Below are positions 37,894 through 46,645 of a DNA stretch of 63,784 bases, one piece after another. The notes beneath the pieces were generated by a model that worked only from the letters and a program-made list of their open reading frames with translations, ran no database searches and was not told where the DNA came from. Origin of the DNA: Fibrobacterota bacterium. GTDB lineage: Bacteria > Fibrobacterota > Fibrobacteria > UBA11236. The DNA is taken from assembly GCA_947466585.1 (NCBI GenBank), contig CANIEU010000012.1:1-63784 (forward strand), given 5' to 3'. The first letter of the stretch is position 1. Each line of letters opens with the position of its first letter. Position numbers and translations under genes: made by a program.

Positions 37894-39015
37894 ATGTCCG
37901 TCCGAAACGAATCGTCCCCTTCCTCCGCGCTGCGCCGCTTTCTCGGCATTGCGGTGCTGAACGTTCTGCTGGCGTTCCCGCTTCTCTACGCACTCTACAA
38001 GCATTACGATGACGCCCAGGCTCCTATGGACACGGTCGCCTTCATGCAGATGGCCGAGGAAGGCCCTGCGTCGGTTCCTTCGCCCGTCCGCTACCGTCTG
38101 CTCACACCGGCGCTCGTGCAGGCGATGCAGGTGCTCCCCGGCTATGGCATTCCGGTTGACTTCACCACCGATCCCGCGACGCAGAAAACATTTTTTCACT
38201 TTCTCATTCTGAATTTCGCCTTCACCGTGGCCGCCTCTGCGCTGCTGTTTTTATGGCTAGGCAGGCGAGTGCGCGCACCGTTCGCCTGGGCCGGTTCGCT
38301 CCTCTATCTGTTCAGCTTCAGCGTGGTGACTGCCAATCTGATTCCCATGAGCGATGCGGCCTGCCACCTCGCCATCATCGCCGCCTTGCTCTGCCTTGAC
38401 CGGGCGGGGATTTCCGCACGCGTCTTGTTTGCCGTCATCGGGATTTTCGGCGCGTTGGCGAAGGAAGCCTGGTTTCTCGTCCTCGCGCCTTGGATCGTCG
38501 TGTCTTCCTGGGCCGGCGGCGATCGGAAACGTCTGAATACATTGCTTTGGATGTTGCCGGCCCTTTGCGCCTTCGCTCTTGCGGTCTGGTGCATTCCTCA
38601 GGGAGGCGGACAAGGCGCGGGTTCCATGGGGGACGCCTATCTCGGCCCCGAAGCGTACGACCGGGTGAGCGGCGGCTGGAATTTATTGCGGGTGTTCCGG
38701 CCGGGTTTCTGGGACCGGTCGTTTGTGTTTCATACCCTCCTTGCGAATCTTCCCTTGCTCGCCGCACTCGTCGCGTGGGCATGGATGCGGTGGCGCCCGG
38801 CGATTAGCCTCCGCGTACGGGTTCCGATGAATGCGGAATTGCTTCTCTTTCCCTTGCTGCTGGTGTTCGGAATCGCCCTCGGGATCGGGAACAATGCGGC
38901 GCGGCTGGCCTTCATGGCTTTCCCGGCGGCGGCGTTATTGCAAGCGAGGGTTTTGGAGGCTCTGAGCGGACCTTTGAGTGGACCTCTTGGCGAGGGCGAT
39001 CGGGGCTATCTTTAA
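37894..39015 (+). CDS. Polytopic membrane protein of unknown function
   Basis: 373 residues with about eight or nine hydrophobic segments (first at about 17-35; others near 105-125, 135-155, 160-180, 185-215, 225-240, 290-310, 325-345). The periplasmic-looking stretch after TM1 (YDDAQAPMDTVAFMQMAEEGP ... VRYRLLTPALVQAM) has the D and RYRLLTP pattern of several uncharacterised glycosyltransferase-C-like membrane proteins. I would not name an activity. Start taken at 37894, after TACATTCC at 37881-37888. Confidence 0.6.
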   Translation: MSVRNESSPSSALRRFLGIAVLNVLLAFPLLYALYKHYDDAQAPMDTVAFMQMAEEGPASVPSPVRYRLLTPALVQAMQVLPGYGIPVDFTTDPATQKTFFHFLILNFAFTVAASALLFLWLGRRVRAPFAWAGSLLYLFSFSVVTANLIPMSDAACHLAIIAALLCLDRAGISARVLFAVIGIFGALAKEAWFLVLAPWIVVSSWAGGDRKRLNTLLWMLPALCAFALAVWCIPQGGGQGAGSMGDAYLGPEAYDRVSGGWNLLRVFRPGFWDRSFVFHTLLANLPLLAALVAWAWMRWRPAISLRVRVPMNAELLLFPLLLVFGIALGIGNNAARLAFMAFPAAALLQARVLEALSGPLSGPLGEGDRGYL

Positions 39016-39039
39016 TCCGTCACCCCGAGGATCCACGGC

Positions 39040-39573
39040 ATGCCGGCAGCAAAGCAAAAAACCAGTAAAAAAAGCCCTAAATCGATCTCGATCAATCCCC
39101 TGGTCGGGGTCATCATGGGTAGCCAATCGGATTGGGACACCATGAAAGAAGCTGTTACCGTGCTTCAGGAGATGGGGATTCCCTACGAGGCGCGGGTCGT
39201 TTCGGCCCACCGCACACCGAAACTGATGGTGGATTACGCCACCTCCGCCGCCCAGCGCGGCCTTGAGATCATCATCGCCGGTGCCGGCGGTGCCGCCCAT
39301 TTGCCGGGCATGACGGCTTCGCTGACGCCGCTGCCGGTGATCGGCGTACCGGTGACTTCGAAACAACTCAAAGGGCTCGACTCCCTGCTTTCCATCGTGC
39401 AAATGCCTGCGGGCATTCCCGTGGCCACTGTGTCTATCGGAAACGCCCGTAACGCCGGTCTGCTGGCCGTGCGCATGTTGGGCATCAAGTTCCCCGAAGC
39501 CCGCTTGGCCATGACGGTGTTCATGGAAAAGCAAGAGCGCATGGTGCTGGCTCAAAAACTTGAAAATCCATAA
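39040..39573 (+). CDS. purE: N5-carboxyaminoimidazole ribonucleotide mutase
   Basis: 177 residues, class I PurE of purine synthesis. [18 protein letters not shown] and [11 protein letters not shown] are the substrate-binding motifs. A basic N-terminal tail (about 20 residues, [12 protein letters not shown]) is extra. It overlaps purK by 14 nt, and the pair works in sequence: PurK makes N5-CAIR and PurE rearranges it. Confidence 0.95.
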   Translation: MPAAKQKTSKKSPKSISINPLVGVIMGSQSDWDTMKEAVTVLQEMGIPYEARVVSAHRTPKLMVDYATSAAQRGLEIIIAGAGGAAHLPGMTASLTPLPVIGVPVTSKQLKGLDSLLSIVQMPAGIPVATVSIGNARNAGLLAVRMLGIKFPEARLAMTVFMEKQERMVLAQKLENP

Positions 39574-40744
39574 CGTGACAGTCGGCACAAATACGAAACC
39601 TTTGCTTCCCGGAGCGACTCTCGGCATTTTGGGCGGCGGGCAACTCGGGCGCATGTTTACCATGGCCGCGAAACGTCTGGGCTATCGGGTCGTGGTGCTG
39701 GAGCCTGCCCCCGATTCTCCCTGCGGCCAAATCGCCGACGAGGTGGTTCAGGCCGATTACACCGACGAAGTCGCGCTGCGCCGCCTTGCGGCCCTGAGCG
39801 ATGCGATCACCTACGAGTTCGAAAATGTCGATGCCCGCGCGGTGGAGTTGCTGGAATCTCTGGGCAAGCCTGTGCATCCGTCTTCGGCGGCGCTGCGCAT
39901 CACCCAGGATCGCATTCTCGAAAAAACCTTCGCGCGCGAAAACGGGATTCCCGTCACGGCCTTTGCGGCCGTGCGCTCCGAAGAAGAAGCCCGCGCCGTT
40001 TATCACGGCGAGGAGTTTCCGGGATTTCTCAAAACCGCGCGTGGCGGGTACGACGGTAAGGGGCAAACCAAGGTAAACAAAGGCGAAGAGTGCGCCCGCG
40101 CCGTGCGTGAAATGCAGGGTGGGCAAGCGATCGACCTCATTCTTGAAAAGCTCGTGCCTTTCGAGAAGGAGATCAGCGTGGTCGCCTGTCGCGGACGCGA
40201 CGGAAGCTTCGCCGCCTATCCGCCCATCGAAAACATGCACGTGCGCAACATCCTCGATGTATCGGTGCTGCCGGCACGCATTTCAGAAGAGTCGGCCAAG
40301 GCCGCCATAGAGATCGCCCGCAAGGTGGGCGAGGGTTTGTCTGCGGTTGGCACCTATTGCGTCGAACTTTTCGTCCTCCCCGATGGTGAGATCTGGTTGA
40401 ACGAGATCGCACCGCGTCCCCATAACTCGGGTCACGCGACGATTGATGCGTGCTTGTGCTCGCAATTCGAGCAGCAGGTACGCGCCCTTTGTGGATTACC
40501 GCTCGGGTCTACCACGCTGTTGCGCCCAGCGGCCATGGTGAACTTGGTGGGGGATGGCTCGGGCGATCATCTACACGGCGTGGAGGCCTTGCTGGCCGAA
40601 CCGGACGTGGCTTTGCACCTCTACGGCAAGAAGAAGGCTCCCAAGGGCCGCAAGATGGGCCACTTCACCGTGCTCGGCGGCTCGGGTTCGAGCGCCGAGG
40701 TGAAGGCGCGGGAGCTTCGTGAAAAGCTGAGCTGGGGGACGTAG
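39560..40744 (+). CDS. purK: N5-carboxyaminoimidazole ribonucleotide synthase
   Basis: 394 residues from TTG 39560, or 389 from GTG 39575; neither has a clear Shine-Dalgarno sequence, and translation may be coupled to purE. ATP-grasp enzyme: [13 protein letters not shown] at the N-terminus, [11 protein letters not shown], and the metal-binding [11 protein letters not shown]. It ends 2 nt from the convergent hemL, with no terminator visible between. Confidence 0.94.
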   Translation: MKIHNVTVGTNTKPLLPGATLGILGGGQLGRMFTMAAKRLGYRVVVLEPAPDSPCGQIADEVVQADYTDEVALRRLAALSDAITYEFENVDARAVELLESLGKPVHPSSAALRITQDRILEKTFARENGIPVTAFAAVRSEEEARAVYHGEEFPGFLKTARGGYDGKGQTKVNKGEECARAVREMQGGQAIDLILEKLVPFEKEISVVACRGRDGSFAAYPPIENMHVRNILDVSVLPARISEESAKAAIEIARKVGEGLSAVGTYCVELFVLPDGEIWLNEIAPRPHNSGHATIDACLCSQFEQQVRALCGLPLGSTTLLRPAAMVNLVGDGSGDHLHGVEALLAEPDVALHLYGKKKAPKGRKMGHFTVLGGSGSSAEVKARELREKLSWGT

Positions 40745-40746
40745 GT

Positions 40747-42024
40747 CTACAGCGTCCGCACCGCCCGCCGTGTTGCTTCCGCAACCCGCGCCAGCACGGA
40801 TTCATCGTGCGTCACCGACAAGAATCCAGCCTCGAACTGTGAAGGCGCGAGGTAGAGTCCTTCTTTAAGACACGCTTGGAAGAACCTGCCGAATAGTGCC
40901 GTGTCGCAGGCGACCGCCGAGTCGTAGTCTCGCACGGGTTTTTCCGAAAAGAACACCGTCATCATCGAGCCGACGCGATTGATCGTGACCGGAAGGGATG
41001 ATCCAGAGAAAGCCGAACGCAGATCGGATTCCCAGCGGCTCGACAATACCTCGAGGCGTTCGTAAAAACCCGGCTTGGCGATTTCGGTCAAGGTGGCCAG
41101 GCCCGCCGCCACGGCAAGCGGGTTGCCGGAGAGCGTTCCCGCCTGATAGACCGGACCAATGGGGCTGAGCATGTCGAGTATGTCCGCACGGCCACCGTAG
41201 GCCGCCAGCGGCATGCCGCCGCCCACGATCTTACCGAGCGTGGTGAGGTCGGGATTGATGCCGAAAAGGCCTTGCGCACCCTGGATCGAGACGCGGAATC
41301 CCGTCATCACTTCGTCGAGGATCAAAAGGGTTTTCTTCCCGTCACAAAGTTCACGCAGGCCTTGCAAGAATCCGGGTTCGGGCACGAGCACGCCCATGTT
41401 GCCCACAACGGGTTCCACGATAATGGCGGAGATCGAATCCGGATTTTCGGCGAAGAGCTTTTTGACAGAAGCGAGGTCGTTGAACTCGGCGATCAGTGTA
41501 TCCTGCGCCGCGCCCCGCGTCACGCCGGGGCTGCTGGGGTTGCCGAAGGTGAGCGCGCCGGACCCGGCCTGCACGAGGAAGCTGTCGCCGTGCCCGTGGT
41601 AGCAGCCGCGGAACTTGATGATCTTCTCACGACCCGTATACCCGCGCGCAAGACGCACCGCCGACATGGTGGCTTCGGTGCCCGAGCACACGAGGCGCAC
41701 CTTTTCGATTGAAGGCAACAGCCCGCAGATGCGCTCCGCGATCACGGTTTCACCTTCGGTGCTGGCGCCGAAGCTGAGGCCCTTTTCAGCCGCCTTCTGC
41801 ACCGCCGCCACCACGGCGGGATGCGCGTGACCGAGGATCATCGGGCCCCACGAGAGCACGAAGTCGATATACTCGCGGCCGTCGGCATCGTACAGGTACG
41901 GACCCTTCGCCGAATCGATGAACACCGGTGACCCACCGACCGATTTGAAGGCCCGCACTGGAGAGTTCACGCCTCCGGGAATGACGTGGAGGGCGCGCTC
42001 GTGGCGTTCAGAATGTGAAGTCAT
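40747..42024 (-). CDS. hemL: Glutamate-1-semialdehyde 2,1-aminomutase
   Basis: PLP enzyme making 5-aminolevulinate, 425 residues from the ATG at 42024 (the frame is open far upstream inside hemD). IPGGVNSPVRAF, GTEATMSAVRLARG and GCYHGHGD are typical, and the PLP Lys is in LTTLGKIVGGG. Its ATG overlaps the hemD stop by 4 nt. Last gene of the haem operon. Confidence 0.96.
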   Translation of the reverse strand: MTSHSERHERALHVIPGGVNSPVRAFKSVGGSPVFIDSAKGPYLYDADGREYIDFVLSWGPMILGHAHPAVVAAVQKAAEKGLSFGASTEGETVIAERICGLLPSIEKVRLVCSGTEATMSAVRLARGYTGREKIIKFRGCYHGHGDSFLVQAGSGALTFGNPSSPGVTRGAAQDTLIAEFNDLASVKKLFAENPDSISAIIVEPVVGNMGVLVPEPGFLQGLRELCDGKKTLLILDEVMTGFRVSIQGAQGLFGINPDLTTLGKIVGGGMPLAAYGGRADILDMLSPIGPVYQAGTLSGNPLAVAAGLATLTEIAKPGFYERLEVLSSRWESDLRSAFSGSSLPVTINRVGSMMTVFFSEKPVRDYDSAVACDTALFGRFFQACLKEGLYLAPSQFEAGFLSVTHDESVLARVAEATRRAVRTL

Positions 42025-42842
42025 GGTTGTTTTCCAGGAAAAACGGTGTGCAGCGCGGCGAGAAAGCCGGCAGTATCGGCGGTGGGCGCCTGAACGAAGC
42101 TTTCGACGCCGTACATGCGCAGGGCGCGCGAAGTACTGGAGCCGATGGAGACGGGAACAGGCCCATCCGGTTGTGAAAGCGTGCGCGCCAAGAGGGGTGC
42201 GGCGGCGAAGAGATGATGCACGGCCGAGCCCGAAGCGAGGAGCACCGCACCTTGCGGGGCGCTCTGGGGTATAAGACGCGGCCATGCCTGTTCCAGCAGG
42301 GTGGGGGCGTTTTCGGGGCAGCGCGGTTCATACACCGCCATGTTGTGCACGTCGATGCCCTTAGACTGGAAGAGCGCGGGCTCCAACCGGGTTTTGGTCG
42401 AGCACGGATGAATCAGGCGCAGTTTCGATTGCAGGGGAACTTCGCGCAAGAATCCGTCGAGTGATGGTTCGTGCGGCACGAAAGCGATTGTGACCGGCGG
42501 AGGCCCGAGCGACTCGACATCGGCTTTGGCGCGCGAGCTGATCAGGTACCAGGGTTTCTCCAACCAAGCGGCGGGGAAAGCGCGCCCGGAATGGCGCATC
42601 AGCGGAATCAGGTTGGGAGACGACAGGAGAATGCCATCGTAGTGGTGACTCGACAGCTTCTCGATCAGATCGAGCGCATCGGTGAGCAGCACGAGTTCCA
42701 CCAAGGGCACTTCAATCGGTTCGAAACCAGCCGCCCGCAGCGCGGTATTCAGTTCCGTGGAATCACCGGCAGTTCGGTCCGGTGAATCGAGCGACGCACT
42801 GGAGGTTTCGGTCAGAGGACGGGTGTTGAGCACGGCGATCAT
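42021..42842 (-). CDS. hemD: Uroporphyrinogen-III synthase
   Basis: 273 residues. HemD proteins are poorly conserved; support comes from the N-terminal VLNTRPLTETS, the LLSSPNLIPLM segment, the VYEPRCPEN turn, LLASGSAVHHLF and IGSSTSRALRMYG, plus its place between hemC and hemL. Cyclises hydroxymethylbilane to uroporphyrinogen III. AAAGG precedes the ATG at 42842. Confidence 0.85.
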   Translation of the reverse strand: MIAVLNTRPLTETSSASLDSPDRTAGDSTELNTALRAAGFEPIEVPLVELVLLTDALDLIEKLSSHHYDGILLSSPNLIPLMRHSGRAFPAAWLEKPWYLISSRAKADVESLGPPPVTIAFVPHEPSLDGFLREVPLQSKLRLIHPCSTKTRLEPALFQSKGIDVHNMAVYEPRCPENAPTLLEQAWPRLIPQSAPQGAVLLASGSAVHHLFAAAPLLARTLSQPDGPVPVSIGSSTSRALRMYGVESFVQAPTADTAGFLAALHTVFPGKQP

Positions 42843-42862
42843 GGTACGCCTTTCGGTCCGCT

Positions 42863-44062
42863 TCAGTCGCCCCGCGGCGTGGGCAACCCTTTCGCACGGC
42901 AAGCAGCCAACATTTCTTCAGCGATTTCGTCGACGTCTTCCTCGGCGTATTCGGGATCGAGTACGCGTTCGAGACGCGCGAATTTTCCGGTTTTGGCGTC
43001 GCCCATCACCGCGATGAAACGGTAGCTGTCGCCATAGGGATAGGCATGGGCCGCCATCGGCACCTTGCAACCTCCACCGACAGCCAGCATGAACTGACGT
43101 TCCAGCTCCACCGCCTCGCGCGTTTCGGGATCGTCGAGGGCTTCGAGCACCCGGATCGCGAAGGCGTCGTCGGCGCGGCATTCCAATGCCAGCGCGGCTT
43201 GACCGATGGCGGGAATGGAATCGGAAAAGGAAAAGCTGTGGGTGATCACCGACTCTTTGCCGAGGCGGCGCAGACCGGCGGCGGCCAGCACGATGCCGTC
43301 CACCTCGCCGGATTCCATCTTCGCGATGCGCGTGTCCACGTTGCCGCGCAAGGGGATGAACTGCAGGTCGGGACGCAGGGCGCGAAACTGCAGGATTCGG
43401 CGGGGTGAGCCGGTGCCGACCCGCGCGTTTTGCGGAAGGTCGGTGAACTTCACACCGGATTTAAATCCTTTGGAGACGAAAACATCGCGCGCGTCTTCGC
43501 GCTGCGGAAACGCCGCCAGCAGAAGGCCCTCGGGCTGGTCTTCCGGAACATCCTTGAGTGAATGCACGGCGGCATCGATGCGCCCGTCGCGCAGGGCGTT
43601 CTGGATCTCCTTCACGAACACGCCGAGCGCGGGGAAGGCGTCGAGCGCCGTACCTTGATCGACATCGCCCGAGGTTTTGATGATCTCGAGACGCACGGTG
43701 AGACCGGGGTGAGCTTTTTCCAGCAGGTTTTTCACCATGGTGGATTGCGTCACCGCCAGCAGGCTTCCACGGCTGCCGAGAACCAAGGTCTTGCCTGCGA
43801 TCGCGGGATCGCGAACGGCCTTGGGTGCCGGCCCATGCGTCCTTTTTTTAGAAGGCGCAGGTGCGGGGAATTTTCCGGCGGCGACCGCTTTGGCGAATTT
43901 TTTACGGGCGGGCTTGGCAGGAATGGTGGGCAATGCACCGTCGCCCTTCTTGGGAGCCGCCGGGCGCGCGGTTTTTTTCAGCGCGCCTTTGCCTTTCTTT
44001 GCCAACGGCTTTTGGGGCGCGGATTTCTTTACGGATTTCGGATTCGGGTTAGCCTTCTTCAT
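42863..44062 (-). CDS. hemC: Hydroxymethylbilane synthase with a Lys/Ala/Pro-rich N-terminal tail
   Basis: 399 residues. The catalytic core begins near residue 91 (LVLGSRGSLLAVTQ) and includes TSGDVDQGTALD, HSLKDVPE, RGNVDTRI and the dipyrromethane-cofactor Cys in GGGCKVPM. The first ~90 residues are an added basic tail with 22 Lys and many Ala and Pro, like a histone H1 tail and not part of the normal enzyme (about 310 aa). The ATG at 44062 has AGAGGA upstream inside hemA, whose end it overlaps by 14 nt. Confidence 0.94.
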   Translation of the reverse strand: MKKANPNPKSVKKSAPQKPLAKKGKGALKKTARPAAPKKGDGALPTIPAKPARKKFAKAVAAGKFPAPAPSKKRTHGPAPKAVRDPAIAGKTLVLGSRGSLLAVTQSTMVKNLLEKAHPGLTVRLEIIKTSGDVDQGTALDAFPALGVFVKEIQNALRDGRIDAAVHSLKDVPEDQPEGLLLAAFPQREDARDVFVSKGFKSGVKFTDLPQNARVGTGSPRRILQFRALRPDLQFIPLRGNVDTRIAKMESGEVDGIVLAAAGLRRLGKESVITHSFSFSDSIPAIGQAALALECRADDAFAIRVLEALDDPETREAVELERQFMLAVGGGCKVPMAAHAYPYGDSYRFIAVMGDAKTGKFARLERVLDPEYAEEDVDEIAEEMLAACRAKGLPTPRGD

Positions 44063-45356
44063 AGTCGGAAATCCTCTCGTCCAGGCCGAACAATTCGCCT
44101 GTGTAATAGCTGGCGCGTTGTGCCTGACCTTGTTCGCCGAGCAGCTTGAGGCGCGTCGACGGGGTATGCAGGAACTTGTTGAGCAAAGAGCGTCCGAAGG
44201 CCTCAAGGCGGGCGCGCTCTTCGATCGAGACTCCCGCGGCGAACTTCTCGATCTCGCGCTCGGTGACGCTGCGATACTTCTCGCGCAGGGTTTTCAGCGT
44301 CGGTACTACGTCGAGCCCGCGCGCCCATGAAGAGACGCGGGCGGATTCCTCCTCCACGATCACTTCTGCATCGCGGGCGGCTTCGCGGCGCTGGTTTGCG
44401 TTTTCTTCCACCGCGCTCTTGAGATCGTCGATGGTGAAGAGAAAGATGTTTTCGACCTTGCCGGCTTCGGGATCCACGTCGGCGGGCGCGGCGATGTCGA
44501 TGAGAAACAAGGGATTGCCGTGCCTGTGACGCACCGCTTCGCGCGCCATGGCGGCGGTGATCACCACGCCCGCCGCGCCGGTAGCGGAGATCACGATATC
44601 GCAACCCGACATTTTCTCGGAAAGTTCATCGAGCGAATGGGCGGTGCCGCCGAATTCCGTGGCGAGTCGCTGCGCCGGTTCGGAGGAACGGTTGAAGACG
44701 CGGAATTCACGCACGCCGGCACGGTGCAGATGCTGCAAGGCCAATTCACCCATTTCGCCGGTGCCCACCAGTCCTACGGTCATTCCATCGAGGTCGCCGA
44801 GCACCTTGCGAGCCAATTCCACTGCGGCATAGCTGATACTGACGGCCCCTTCGTGGATTGCGGTTTCAGCGTGGATGCGCTTTCCGGTATGCAGGCCGGC
44901 TTGAAACACGTGGTTCAACCAGAAGTCGGTCCATTGACGCTCGACGGCGATCTGGTAGGCGTCCTTCACCTGCCCGAGAATCTGCGCTTCCCCCAACACG
45001 AGACTGTCGAGCGAGCCGATTACGCGGAAGAGGTGTCGGACGGCGTCGTCGCCGAAGAGGAAGTACCCGTGCTCGCGCAGGGAGAGAGGGTTCACGCTGC
45101 GATGCGCGGACCAAGACTCTTCGAGACAGATGCGCAATGCCTCGGCATCGGTTTGCGAAGGGGCGACGCCGTAGATTTCGGAGCGGTTGCAGGTCGAAAG
45201 CAGCAGCGACTCGGTGAGCAGGCCCGATTTGAGCAGTGCGTCTCCGAAGGAACCCAGCTCGTCCCCCTTAAACAAAAGTTGGTCGCGCAGGGCCACCGGT
45301 GCGGTGCGATGGCTGACCCCGAGGACGACGATGTGCGGTTGTGCGAAGGTGTTCAA
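44049..45356 (-). CDS. hemA: Glutamyl-tRNA reductase
   Basis: First step of C5-pathway tetrapyrrole synthesis, 435 residues. GVSHRTAPVALRDQLLF and the nucleophile Cys in LLSTCNRSEIYGV open the catalytic domain. VGTGEMGELALQHL is the NADPH-binding motif. The C-terminal helical dimerisation domain follows. Downstream of the HemX-like gene by 24 nt. Confidence 0.96.
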   Translation of the reverse strand: MNTFAQPHIVVLGVSHRTAPVALRDQLLFKGDELGSFGDALLKSGLLTESLLLSTCNRSEIYGVAPSQTDAEALRICLEESWSAHRSVNPLSLREHGYFLFGDDAVRHLFRVIGSLDSLVLGEAQILGQVKDAYQIAVERQWTDFWLNHVFQAGLHTGKRIHAETAIHEGAVSISYAAVELARKVLGDLDGMTVGLVGTGEMGELALQHLHRAGVREFRVFNRSSEPAQRLATEFGGTAHSLDELSEKMSGCDIVISATGAAGVVITAAMAREAVRHRHGNPLFLIDIAAPADVDPEAGKVENIFLFTIDDLKSAVEENANQRREAARDAEVIVEEESARVSSWARGLDVVPTLKTLREKYRSVTEREIEKFAAGVSIEERARLEAFGRSLLNKFLHTPSTRLKLLGEQGQAQRASYYTGELFGLDERISDYEEG

Positions 45357-45380
45357 TCCCGATTCCGTTTTTGATCGCGA

Positions 45381-46187
45381 CTAGGCGCGGAAGAACCCGT
45401 GCAGCCAAAGGTTCGAGAGCACGAGTGCCGCATAGCCGGCGAGTACCCAAAGCGCATGGCGGCGTCCACGCCACCCCAAGGTGCGGCGCGAAACGGCGGC
45501 CACCAGAAAGATGGCGAGCACGACGAAAATGCCGGCTTCCTGGGCGGACATGCCGTGAAGCGCTTCGCGGCGCACCCACCACGCTCCGATCGCGCTGCTG
45601 GCGATCATCAGCAAGGAGCCGAGAAACGCCCAAGCGGCCGCAAGTTTGTCAAGCTTGTCGAGAGGGGGAAGGCGACGAAAGGTGCGATCGAAATCTTTGC
45701 GTTTGAGTTTGCCGTACTGCAGCAAGTAAAGGGAGGCGAGTACGGCGGCGAGACTGAAGGCGGCGTAGGAGGCCAGGCTGGAAACGATATGGAAGATGAA
45801 CCAGGAACTGCGATATTCCGTCTGCAGGGCCAGTTCATGACCGAGAAAAAATACCGAGACCATCGCTGCGAGCGCTGCGGGAACGACGGTGAACACGCCC
45901 AGAAGGCGCGTATCCGCGGACCATTCCGAAAGCAGGTGCAGCATGGCCAACATCCAGGCCAAAAAGAGGAGGGCTTCGCCTTGCGTCCACAGCGGGCACC
46001 GGTAAAAGGTTATTGCCAGCAGCACGAGCAGGGCGGTATGCACGCTGAGAGCGGCCACCATGGCGGTGCGGGCGAGGGCGCTGGACCCGTCGGCTTCGAC
46101 CCGGAAGAATGCTCTGCCATAGGCCCAAAGGGCGGCCAAATAGGCCACCGGGAGCAAAACCTTGAGGAGGATCAGAACGGTTTCCAT
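45381..46187 (-). CDS. HemX/CcsA-like integral membrane protein
   Basis: 268 residues with about eight hydrophobic segments. FHIVSSLASYAAFSLAAVLASLYLLQYGKLKRK and the late IGAWWVRRE place it in the cytochrome c assembly/HemX superfamily. The full Trp-rich haem-handling WWD motif of CcsA/CcmC is not present, so the HemX type (a partner of HemA in Gram-positives and FCB bacteria) is more likely. It heads the haem operon. Confidence 0.75.
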   Translation of the reverse strand: METVLILLKVLLPVAYLAALWAYGRAFFRVEADGSSALARTAMVAALSVHTALLVLLAITFYRCPLWTQGEALLFLAWMLAMLHLLSEWSADTRLLGVFTVVPAALAAMVSVFFLGHELALQTEYRSSWFIFHIVSSLASYAAFSLAAVLASLYLLQYGKLKRKDFDRTFRRLPPLDKLDKLAAAWAFLGSLLMIASSAIGAWWVRREALHGMSAQEAGIFVVLAIFLVAAVSRRTLGWRGRRHALWVLAGYAALVLSNLWLHGFFRA

Positions 46188-46194
46188 GGGCCTC

Positions 46195-46202
46195 CAAAGA
46201 TA
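46195..46202 (-). promoter_or_regulatory. Haem operon -7 element TATCTTTG
   Basis: Exact TAnnTTTG on the minus strand, 7 nt before the first ATG of the haem operon; only GAGG sits between. Confidence 0.6.
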
Positions 46203-46302
46203 GGATTTGATGGGATTTCGGCGGGGTCGGCAGGGAGTCCCAGACCGTGCGGGTCGACGGGGCAGGTCGACCGGATTCCGGACGGATTCTACCGGAACCG
46301 AT

Positions 46303-46608
46303 TCACATTCCGGGCAGCCCGAGACCCTTGGTCACCCCGCCCATCCGGGACTGGGAGTCGGCTTCGGCCTTGGCGCGGGCTTCGTTGAAGGCGGCCAGCA
46401 GCAGGTCTTCCAGTGCCTCGATATCCCCGGGATCGACGGCCTCTTTTTTGAGACGCACCGACTGCACTTCGAACTTGCCGTTGAGCGCGATCTTCACCAA
46501 GCCGCCGCCGGCTTCGGCTTCATAAACCGTGGAGGCTAGGGCTTCCTGTACCTCGCTCATGCGGCCCTGCATCTTCTGCAAATCCTTCATCATTTTCTGC
46601 ATGTTCAT
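46303..46608 (-). CDS. YbaB/EbfC nucleoid-associated protein
   Basis: 101 residues. MNMQKMMKDLQKMQGRMSEVQ and the central IALNGKFEVQSVRLKKEAVDPGDIEALEDLLLAAFNEA are the family pattern. A DNA-binding dimer that usually follows dnaX, as here (37-nt gap). recR, the usual third gene, is not present. Confidence 0.92.
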   Translation of the reverse strand: MNMQKMMKDLQKMQGRMSEVQEALASTVYEAEAGGGLVKIALNGKFEVQSVRLKKEAVDPGDIEALEDLLLAAFNEARAKAEADSQSRMGGVTKGLGLPGM

Positions 46609-46645
46609 ATCGGCTTCCTTTCGAGTCGTTTTGATTGCGGTGCCG

